Of a DNA stretch of 13,476 nt, positions 7,312-13,476 are shown piece by piece. The notes below the pieces were generated by a model that worked only from the letters and a program-made list of their open reading frames with translations, ran no database searches and was not told where the DNA came from. A program made the position numbers and the translations under genes. Origin of the DNA: Ruminococcaceae bacterium UBA945 (GTDB lineage: Bacteria > Bacillota > Clostridia > Oscillospirales > Acutalibacteraceae); the NCBI GenBank assembly GCA_002293315.1, contig DBCZ01000048.1, positions 39,041-52,516 of the forward strand, written 5' to 3'. How positions within the stretch are numbered: the stretch's first letter is position 1; each line of letters opens with the position of its first letter.

Positions 7312-8619
7312 ATGCCAACAGATAATCGTCAGGAAGTGCATTGTTCTTTTTGCGGTAAGCCGCAGACAATGGCAGACAGAATTTTCGGCGCGTCAGGAGT
7401 TTACATCTGTGACGACTGCGTAAGGCTTGCCATGTCAATGATAGAAGACGAGTATAAAATCAAGAGTATCTCGCGAAATAGTGACACAAGTGAAATCGGC
7501 ATGGTGCTTCCGAAGCCGCATGAGCTGAAAAAGCAGCTTGACGAGTATGTCATCGGTCAAGACGACGCGAAGGTGGCGCTTTCCGTTGCGGTCTATAATC
7601 ATTATAAGCGCATATATTTCGGAGATGACGACGTTGAGCTTTCAAAGAGCAATGTTCTGCTTCTCGGGCCTACGGGTGTGGGCAAAACCTATATAGCCCA
7701 GACGCTAGCGAAGCTTCTCAATGTTCCGTTTGCAATTGCAGACGCCACCACCTTAACGGAAGCGGGCTATGTCGGCGAAGACGTTGAGAATATCCTGCTG
7801 CGCCTCATTCAGGCGGCGGATTACGACATATATAAGGCAGAACGCGGAATCATCTATGTTGATGAAATAGATAAGATTTCGAGGAAATCTGAAAATCAGT
7901 CTATCACGCGTGATGTCAGCGGAGAGGGCGTTCAGCAAGCGCTTTTGAAGATAATTGAAGGCACAACTGCCAATGTGCCGCCAAGAGGAGGCCGAAAGCA
8001 CCCACAGCAGGAGGCTATCAGCATAGATACTGCCAATATTCTCTTCATTTGCGGCGGCGCTTTTGACGGCATTGAAAAGATTGTGCAGAAACGCGAGGCA
8101 TCGTCAGTTTTGGGCTTCGCCGGTCAGATAAAGGGCAAAACCGAGATTGAAAACTCAGACTGGATGAAAGCGGTAATTCCGCATGATTTGGTCAAATTCG
8201 GCTTGATTCCCGAGCTTGTCGGCAGAATCCCGATTATTACCTCGTTGCAGTCTCTGGACGAGAAAACGCTTGTCAGCATTCTCACAGAGCCGAAAAATTC
8301 GCTGATGAAGCAGTATAAAAAGCTTCTCAGCCTTGATAAGGTTGAGCTGCACTTCACAGAAGAGGCGCTCGCGGAAATTGCGAAGAAAACGCTTGAGCGC
8401 AAAACAGGCGCGCGCGGTCTGCGCTCCATAATGGAAGAGATACTTATTCCCATTATGTATAAAACGCCGAGTGACTATACGATTGAAAAAATCGTTATCA
8501 CAGGTGAGGCTGTCAAGGGTGAAGGTGAGCCGGAGATAACGTATAATAAGGACAGAAAACCGGTGAATATCAAGATAACCGGGCCCAAAAGGCATGACAG
8601 GAAAAGCACGGCATCATAA
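7312..8619 (+). CDS. clpX: ATP-dependent Clp protease ATPase subunit ClpX
   Basis: AAA+ hexameric unfoldase that recognises tagged or specific substrates and threads them into ClpP. The 435 residues start with a four-Cys zinc-binding domain (Cys11, Cys14, Cys33, Cys36). The AAA+ core has Walker A GPTGVGKT (119-126), pore loop GYVGED (152-157), Walker B IIYVDEID (180-187), the ClpX signature SITRDVSGEGVQQALLKI (197-214), Arg finger LVGRIP, and sensor 2 GARGLR (366-371). The ClpP-docking tripeptide is LGF (267-269) rather than the more common IGF; this fits the general [LIV]-G-[FL] pattern, so binding should be retained. The start has AAGGTGA at 7299-7305, six bases upstream of ATG. A hairpin follows before lon. 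Confidence 0.98.
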   Translation: MPTDNRQEVHCSFCGKPQTMADRIFGASGVYICDDCVRLAMSMIEDEYKIKSISRNSDTSEIGMVLPKPHELKKQLDEYVIGQDDAKVALSVAVYNHYKRIYFGDDDVELSKSNVLLLGPTGVGKTYIAQTLAKLLNVPFAIADATTLTEAGYVGEDVENILLRLIQAADYDIYKAERGIIYVDEIDKISRKSENQSITRDVSGEGVQQALLKIIEGTTANVPPRGGRKHPQQEAISIDTANILFICGGAFDGIEKIVQKREASSVLGFAGQIKGKTEIENSDWMKAVIPHDLVKFGLIPELVGRIPIITSLQSLDEKTLVSILTEPKNSLMKQYKKLLSLDKVELHFTEEALAEIAKKTLERKTGARGLRSIMEEILIPIMYKTPSDYTIEKIVITGEAVKGEGEPEITYNKDRKPVNIKITGPKRHDRKSTAS

Positions 8620-8635
8620 CGCGAATAACAAAAAT

Positions 8636-8666
8636 GTAAAGGCTGTAATTTGTTTACAGTCTTTAC
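8636..8666 (+). promoter_or_regulatory. 13-bp inverted repeat / hairpin between clpX and lon
   Basis: The left arm (8636-8648, GTAAAGGCTGTAA) pairs with the right arm (8654-8666, TTACAGTCTTTAC) through 13 continuous pairs, one of them G-U, around a 5-base loop. It ends ten bases before the lon ribosome binding site. On the + strand no U-run follows, so it is a poor terminator in that direction. It could be a partial attenuator, an mRNA stability or processing element, or a dyad operator. On the - strand ATTTTTG follows, a terminator-like arrangement, but no - strand gene needs it. Confidence 0.55.
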
Positions 8667-8676
8667 TGAATTTATT

Positions 8677-8680
8677 GGAG
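8677..8680 (+). promoter_or_regulatory. Ribosome binding site deciding the lon start
   Basis: GGAG lies five bases before ATG 8686. The frame could be extended to TTG 8650, but that codon lies in the loop of the hairpin and has no binding site, so 8686 is preferred. Confidence 0.75.
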
Positions 8681-8685
8681 TGAAT

Positions 8686-11121
8686 ATGGCGAATTCAATT
8701 ACAGTCAAAAAAATGAGAGACGTTGAGCCGGAGGTTTTCCTTCCGGTGCTTGCCGTGCGCGGCATCGTGCTCTTCCCGGGAATGATGCTGCAATTTGACG
8801 TCAGCAGGCAGAAATCTGTTTTTGCCGTGAATGACGCGGCGGGAAAGGATAAGCTCATATTCATCGTCACTCAGGCGGATTTATCAAGCAATGAGCCGAC
8901 TGAAGATGACCTCTACCGTGTGGGTGTTATTGCGAGGATAAAGCAGGTGCTGAATCACTCGGAAGACGGCATAAGGCTGCACGTGGAGGGAATATCCAGA
9001 GGCGAGATAAGCAGCGTGGTAACGAATGAGCCGTTCATCATGGCGAACATCATTCGCCATCGTGAAAAACCTTATCGCAGAACCTCTAAGACGCAGGCTC
9101 TGATAAGAGTGGCGCACGATAAATTTGACGAATACATGGGCATCTTCAAGAGAATTCCGCCCGATGTGCTTTTCGGCGTGCTGAAAGAGGAAGACCCCGG
9201 CAGGCTCGCGGATTATATCGCCTCAAATATCGCGATTGATTTTGAGCGCAAGCAATATATTCTCGATGAAATTTCGCCTGTAAAAAGGCTGCGCAAGATG
9301 ATTTCAATTATCGAGGAAGAGAACAGAATCCTTGAAATTGAGAATGAAATCACGAGAAAAACGCAGGAGCAAATTGACGAAAACCAGCGCGAATATTATC
9401 TTAAAGAGCAGATGAGAGCCATTGCGGCAGAGCTGGGAGACGAGGATAACCCTCAAAGCGAGGCTGAGGAGCTGCGAGAAAAAATCGCAGAGTTGCACCT
9501 GGCCGAGGTCTGTGAGCAGAAGCTTTTGAAAGAGTGCGACAAGCTCTACAGAATGCCTTACGGCTCGCATGAGGGAAGCGTTATACGCACATATCTTGAC
9601 ACAGCGCTCTCGCTGCCGTGGAACAAGTATTCAAAGGAGAGCATAGACCTTAAAAAAGCGCAGAAAATCCTTGACCGCGACCATTACGGGCTTACAAAGG
9701 TTAAAGAGCGCTTTATTGAAATCCTCGCGGTGAGGAAGCTTGCGCCGAATCAGAACAGCAATATCATTTGCCTTGTCGGCCCGCCCGGTGTGGGCAAGAC
9801 CTCTATAGCCCGCTCCATCGCGGAGGCAACGGGCAGGAAATATGTGCGCGTATCCCTGGGCGGCGTCAGCGATGAGGCCGAAATAATGGGGCACAGGAGA
9901 ACATACGTCGGCTCTATGCCGGGGAAAATCCTGAACTCTGTCAAAACGGCTGGAACACGCAACCCGCTGCTGCTTCTGGATGAAATAGATAAGCTTGGCC
10001 ATAACTTCAAGGGTGACCCCTCGTCCGCGCTTTTAGAGGTGCTTGACCCAGAGCAGAATTCGGAGTTCACTGACCATTACCTCGACATGCCGTTCAGCTT
10101 GAAAGATGTTCTCTTTATTACGACGGCTAACGATGCCTCGCGTATTCCCGGCCCGCTCTACGATAGAATGGACGTTATAGAGCTCGGCAGCTATACGCTT
10201 GAGGAAAAAGTGAATATCGCGGCACAGCATTTGGTGAGAAAGCAGCTTAAAAGCCATGGCATAGCCGCCACACAGCTGAAATTTACGAAGCAGGGAATTC
10301 GCGCGATTATCGAAGGATATACGCGTGAGGCTGGCGTGCGCTCGCTTGAAAGGCAGATTTCATCTATCTGCCGCAAAACTGCGAGGCGAATCATTGAAGC
10401 TGATGCCTTCAAGTCTATAAGCATTAAGTCTGATAATTTGGAAGATTTACTCGGCCCGAAGAAATTTACAAAAAATGAAAACGTGCAGGAAAACACCGTC
10501 GGCTTGGTGAATGGCTTGGCATGGACGAGTGTGGGCGGCGAGATGCTGCCGATAGAGGTTGCCATCATGCCCGGAAAGGGCAAGATTCAGCTCACGGGTT
10601 CGCTCGGCGATGTTATGAAAGAGTCTGCCTCCGCCGCCATAACATGCATCAGGACGAGAGCGGAGAAGCTAGGCATATCGCCGGATTTTTACGAGGCGAA
10701 TGATATTCATATCCATGCGCCGGAGGGTGCTGTGCCCAAGGACGGCCCGTCGGCCGGTGTGGCGATGGCAGTGGCGATTACCTCGGCGCTCACGAAGATA
10801 CCCGTTTACCGCAGCGTAGCAATGACAGGTGAGATAACGCTTCAGGGCAGGGTGCTGCCGATAGGCGGGCTCAAAGAAAAAGCTATGGCGGCATATAAGA
10901 ACGGAATCAAAACCGTGCTTATTCCCGCCGAGAACGAGCCCGACCTTGCAGAGGTTGACGATGTCGTTAAAAGCGCGCTCACATTTATTCCTATGAAAAG
11001 CATTGACACGGCGCTTGAAATAGCGCTGCTGCCGGTTAAAAAAACTGTATCCGAGAAAAAGCTTATGGCACCGGCGATTCCTGTGCCGCATACGAAGCAG
11101 CATTCCGGTATTGTTCAGTGA
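8686..11121 (+). CDS. lon: ATP-dependent protease Lon (LonA type)
   Basis: Soluble hexameric protease with AAA+ and Ser-Lys peptidase domains in one chain; it degrades damaged and short-lived regulatory proteins. From ATG 8686 it has 811 residues, slightly longer than B. subtilis LonA. The N-terminal substrate-binding domain starts with LPVLAVRGIVLFPGM, followed by a coiled helical region rich in Glu/Arg (about 208-285). Walker A is GPPGVGKT (365-372), Walker B LLLLDEID (428-435). The peptidase domain has PKDGPSAGVA (Ser689) and LPIGGLKEKAMAA (Lys730), giving the complete dyad. About 25-30 residues after the last domain helix, containing PAIPVPH, form a non-conserved tail. It lies 66 bp after clpX, and the ribosome binding site of glpK overlaps its stop. 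Confidence 0.98.
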   Translation: MANSITVKKMRDVEPEVFLPVLAVRGIVLFPGMMLQFDVSRQKSVFAVNDAAGKDKLIFIVTQADLSSNEPTEDDLYRVGVIARIKQVLNHSEDGIRLHVEGISRGEISSVVTNEPFIMANIIRHREKPYRRTSKTQALIRVAHDKFDEYMGIFKRIPPDVLFGVLKEEDPGRLADYIASNIAIDFERKQYILDEISPVKRLRKMISIIEEENRILEIENEITRKTQEQIDENQREYYLKEQMRAIAAELGDEDNPQSEAEELREKIAELHLAEVCEQKLLKECDKLYRMPYGSHEGSVIRTYLDTALSLPWNKYSKESIDLKKAQKILDRDHYGLTKVKERFIEILAVRKLAPNQNSNIICLVGPPGVGKTSIARSIAEATGRKYVRVSLGGVSDEAEIMGHRRTYVGSMPGKILNSVKTAGTRNPLLLLDEIDKLGHNFKGDPSSALLEVLDPEQNSEFTDHYLDMPFSLKDVLFITTANDASRIPGPLYDRMDVIELGSYTLEEKVNIAAQHLVRKQLKSHGIAATQLKFTKQGIRAIIEGYTREAGVRSLERQISSICRKTARRIIEADAFKSISIKSDNLEDLLGPKKFTKNENVQENTVGLVNGLAWTSVGGEMLPIEVAIMPGKGKIQLTGSLGDVMKESASAAITCIRTRAEKLGISPDFYEANDIHIHAPEGAVPKDGPSAGVAMAVAITSALTKIPVYRSVAMTGEITLQGRVLPIGGLKEKAMAAYKNGIKTVLIPAENEPDLAEVDDVVKSALTFIPMKSIDTALEIALLPVKKTVSEKKLMAPAIPVPHTKQHSGIVQ

Positions 11122-11129
11122 GGTGAACT

Positions 11130-12623
11130 ATGAAGGTTGGCAGGTATATTCTTTCAATAGACCAGGGCACGACGAGCTCGCGCGCTGTGCTTTTTGATTC
11201 GTTCGGTGAAATTGCGGGAATGGGGCAGAGGGAATTCACGCAGTATTACCCTCAGCCCGGCTATGTAGAGCATGATGCTGCGGAGATAATCGAGACCACA
11301 TTATATGCTATGAGGGCGGCTGTAAATGAAGCCGGAATCTCGCCCGACGATATTGAGGCCATCAGTATTACGAACCAGCGTGAGACGACGGTGGCATGGG
11401 ACGCTGACACGGGCTTGCCCATATGCAATGCGATTGTTTGGCAGTGCAGAAGAACCTCGCCCGAATGCGAGCGCCTGAAAGCCGCAGGAATGGGCGAGTA
11501 TATCAAGAAGACCACAGGGCTTGTGATAGACCCGTATTTTTCCGGCACAAAGATGAAGTGGATAATGGAGAATGTGCCGAAGGCGAAGGAACTCGCAAGG
11601 CTTGGCAAGCTTCGCTTCGGTACGATTGACACGTGGCTTATCTATACGCTCACAGAGGGCAAGGCCTATGTTACGGATTTCTCGAACGCCTCACGTACTA
11701 TGCTGTTTGACATACATAACCTCAAATGGGATAAAAGGCTGATGGAAGAGTTATTGATTCCCGAATCCGCTTTGCCGGAGGTAAGTGAATCTTCGGGGAT
11801 TGTGGGTATGTGCGGTAATGCTCTCTTCGGCAGAGAGATTCCGATTGCCGGGGTTGCGGGAGACCAGCACGCTGCGCTTTTCGGACAGTGTTGCTTTGAG
11901 AGGGGAATGGTCAAGAACACCTACGGCACGGGCTGCTTCGTGCTTATGAATACCGGGAACAAGCCGGCGGAGTCAAGCAATGGGCTTCTGACGACAATCG
12001 GCTGGATGATAGACGGCAAGGTCAGCTATGTGCTTGAGGGAAGCGCGTTCAATGCCGGCTCTGCCATTCAGTGGCTTCGAGATGAGCTTCAGATAATTGA
12101 ATCTGCGCAGGAGTGTGACAGGCTTGCGGAAACAGTTGAAGACAGCGGCGGTACGGCCTTTGTTCCGGCATTTACAGGGCTGGGTGCGCCTTATTGGGAT
12201 ATGTATGCCAGGGGCGCTTTTCTCGGTATAACTCGCGGCACGACTAAGGCGCATATGTGCAGAGCAGTACTTGAGAGCATTGCGCTTGAAAGCTATGATT
12301 TATTCGCGTTGATGGGAAAAGAGGCAGGCATTGAAATTGACGAGCTTCGCGTGGACGGCGGCGCCTCGAGGAGCGATTTCCTCATGCGGTATCAGTCAGG
12401 CTTGCTGAATAAAAAGGTCTGCCGCCCGCATTGCCTTGAGACGACGGCCCTCGGCTCGGCGATGATGGCGGGCTTAGCGGTAGGGATTTGGGAAAATATA
12501 GATGAGCTTAAAAGCATTTGGCGCTGTGATACCGAGTATTTACCGGATATGCTCGGCGAAAACCGCGACGCAGATATAGACAGATGGCACAAGGCTGTGG
12601 AGAAGAGTAAAGCTTGGGCTTGA
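11130..12623 (+). CDS. glpK: Glycerol kinase
   Basis: FGGY-family kinase making glycerol 3-phosphate from glycerol and ATP in the cytoplasm. The 497 residues match the usual length. The N-terminal phosphate loop DQGTTSSRAVLFD (11-23), NQRETTVAWD (82-91), the substrate-binding WQCRRT, catalytic base Asp245 in GVAGDQHAALFGQ, YGTGCF and the C-terminal VDGGASRSDFLMR (408-420) are all present. In Firmicute enzymes a histidine shortly before PIAG (about 230-232) is phosphorylated by HPr; the aligned position here is Ala231 in NALFGREIPIAG, so that control is probably absent. The ribosome binding site (GAGGTG, 11120-11125) overlaps the lon stop, implying coupling with lon rather than with glycerol transport genes, none of which are in the window. 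Confidence 0.96.
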   Translation: MKVGRYILSIDQGTTSSRAVLFDSFGEIAGMGQREFTQYYPQPGYVEHDAAEIIETTLYAMRAAVNEAGISPDDIEAISITNQRETTVAWDADTGLPICNAIVWQCRRTSPECERLKAAGMGEYIKKTTGLVIDPYFSGTKMKWIMENVPKAKELARLGKLRFGTIDTWLIYTLTEGKAYVTDFSNASRTMLFDIHNLKWDKRLMEELLIPESALPEVSESSGIVGMCGNALFGREIPIAGVAGDQHAALFGQCCFERGMVKNTYGTGCFVLMNTGNKPAESSNGLLTTIGWMIDGKVSYVLEGSAFNAGSAIQWLRDELQIIESAQECDRLAETVEDSGGTAFVPAFTGLGAPYWDMYARGAFLGITRGTTKAHMCRAVLESIALESYDLFALMGKEAGIEIDELRVDGGASRSDFLMRYQSGLLNKKVCRPHCLETTALGSAMMAGLAVGIWENIDELKSIWRCDTEYLPDMLGENRDADIDRWHKAVEKSKAWA

Positions 12624-12648
12624 CTTTAGTGTAGTAATATGATAAAGT
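12620..12648 (+). promoter_or_regulatory. Probable hisF promoter overlapping the glpK stop
   Basis: TTGACT (12620-12625, 5 of 6 to consensus), a 17-bp spacer, and TAAAGT (12643-12648, 4 of 6) preceded by TG one base upstream. The -35 spans the last bases of glpK. Predicted transcription starts near 12655, leaving a leader under 30 bases, too short for a riboswitch or T-box. Confidence 0.6.
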
Positions 12649-12681
12649 GTCTCTGTTGGATAAATCATTCGGAGGTGCAAT

Positions 12682-13437
12682 ATGAGTATTAAGAGAATAA
12701 TTCCGTGTTTGGATTTGAAGGACGGCAGGGTGGTTAAGGGAACGAAATTCCTCGATGTGCGTGATGTGCGCGACCCGGTCGGGGCGGCGATTGAATATGC
12801 AAATCAGGGCGCTGATGAAATTGTTTTGCTTGATATAACGTCATCTTCCGAAGCAAGGGAGACGGTGATCAAGATATTGAAGCAAGTGAAAGAAAGCGTT
12901 TCGATTCCTGTTGCCGTCGGCGGCGGGATAAAGGAGCTTGCGGATTTTGAGGAGATTTTTGAGGCAGGTGCTGATAAGGTGTCTGTCAATTCGGCCGCTG
13001 TACTGAATCCTTCGCTTATAAAAGTGGCTGCGGGTAAATTCGGAAGTGAGCGGATAGTCTCCGCGATAGATGCCGGCAAGGCTGAGGGCGGCACATGGCA
13101 TGTCTATATAAACGGCGGACAGACTGACACGGGAAAAGACGTCATTGAATGGGCGAAAGAGGTTGAGGCTTTGGGCGCCGGAGAGATTCTTCTCACGAGC
13201 ATTGATGAAGACGGCGGAAAGACAGGCTATGATTTGCCGTTGACACGCGCAGTGGCCGAGGCTGTAGCTATCCCCGTGATTGCCTCCGGCGGGGCAGGAA
13301 AGATGGAGGATTTCCTCAAAGCGTTCGCAGAAGGCAAGGCAGCTGCGGCTCTGGCAGCATCTCTGTTTCATTTTGGAGAGGTGGAAATTCCGAAGTTAAA
13401 GGCATACTTGCATGAAAACGGGATATGCGTCGGATAA
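12682..13437 (+). CDS. hisF: Imidazole glycerol phosphate synthase cyclase subunit HisF
   Basis: With glutaminase HisH, this beta/alpha-barrel enzyme uses ammonia to convert PRFAR into imidazole glycerol phosphate and AICAR, linking histidine and purine synthesis. The 251 residues are full length. Catalytic residues Asp11 (IPCLDLKDGRVVKG) and Asp130 (IVSAIDAGK) are both present. Phosphate-binding glycine motifs VAVGGGI (77-83) and IASGGAGKMEDF (200-211) are clear, as is LLTSIDEDGGKTGYD. The ribosome binding site GGAGGTG (12671-12677) lies four bases before ATG. It ends in two tandem TAA codons. No other histidine gene is visible in the window. The 39 bases after the stop show no supported feature. 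Confidence 0.97.
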   Translation: MSIKRIIPCLDLKDGRVVKGTKFLDVRDVRDPVGAAIEYANQGADEIVLLDITSSSEARETVIKILKQVKESVSIPVAVGGGIKELADFEEIFEAGADKVSVNSAAVLNPSLIKVAAGKFGSERIVSAIDAGKAEGGTWHVYINGGQTDTGKDVIEWAKEVEALGAGEILLTSIDEDGGKTGYDLPLTRAVAEAVAIPVIASGGAGKMEDFLKAFAEGKAAAALAASLFHFGEVEIPKLKAYLHENGICVG

Positions 13438-13476
13438 TAAAGAAAAAGCCGTTTATGTAGGTTTGTCAATGAAGAG

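Noticed and set aside
8650..8685. TTG at 8650 as an upstream start of lon adding 12 residues.
   Set aside because: No ribosome binding site, sits in the hairpin loop, and ATG 8686 has GGAG at the right distance.
13438..13476. ATG at 13469 as the start of a gene running off the right edge.
   Set aside because: Fewer than three codons are visible and there is no convincing ribosome binding site, so it cannot be supported.
1..13476. Mobile elements, prophage, CRISPR, toxin-antitoxin or defence genes.
   Set aside because: Every gene belongs to a recognisable core or widely conserved family; no terminal repeats, integrase, transposase or arrays were seen on either strand.

Overview
This window reads as ordinary core chromosome of a Gram-positive Clostridia-type bacterium, most likely an uncultured Oscillospirales/Ruminococcaceae-like lineage. 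That placement is an inference from gene order and protein character, because no marker RNA is present. Eleven protein genes, all on the + strand, fill almost the whole window. The largest gap is about 113 bp. There is no tRNA, rRNA, CRISPR array, insertion sequence, phage gene or toxin system that I can support, and base composition (roughly half GC by eye) and codon style look uniform.

Region 1 (1-5264) is one tightly packed unit: type I signal peptidase (lepB, 5' end outside the window), ribosome-assembly GTPase RbgA/YlqF, RNase HII (rnhB), a YraN-family nuclease-fold protein, threonine synthase (thrC) and a calcineurin-like metallophosphoesterase. Junctions are overlaps or gaps of about 20 bp or less. 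The rbgA-rnhB-yraN order is a familiar Firmicutes arrangement that usually lies downstream of rplS, so rplS may lie upstream of this window.

Region 2 (about 5288-12623) starts at a clear extended -10 promoter with an AT-rich direct repeat in front of it. It carries trigger factor, ClpP, ClpX and Lon: nascent-chain folding followed by the two soluble ATP-dependent proteolysis routes. Glycerol kinase (glpK) follows Lon with almost no gap, where Firmicutes often carry the GTPase gene engB/ysxC. A 13-bp hairpin lies between clpX and lon.

Region 3 (12620-13476) is hisF, the cyclase subunit of imidazole glycerol phosphate synthase. It appears to have its own promoter overlapping the glpK stop codon.

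I looked for an undescribed system and do not think there is one here. The points most worth a second look are the very long, charge-segregated cytoplasmic extension of the signal peptidase, the clpX-lon hairpin, the direct repeat in front of the tig promoter, the glpK replacement, and a glycerol kinase lacking the histidine through which Firmicute enzymes are activated by HPr.
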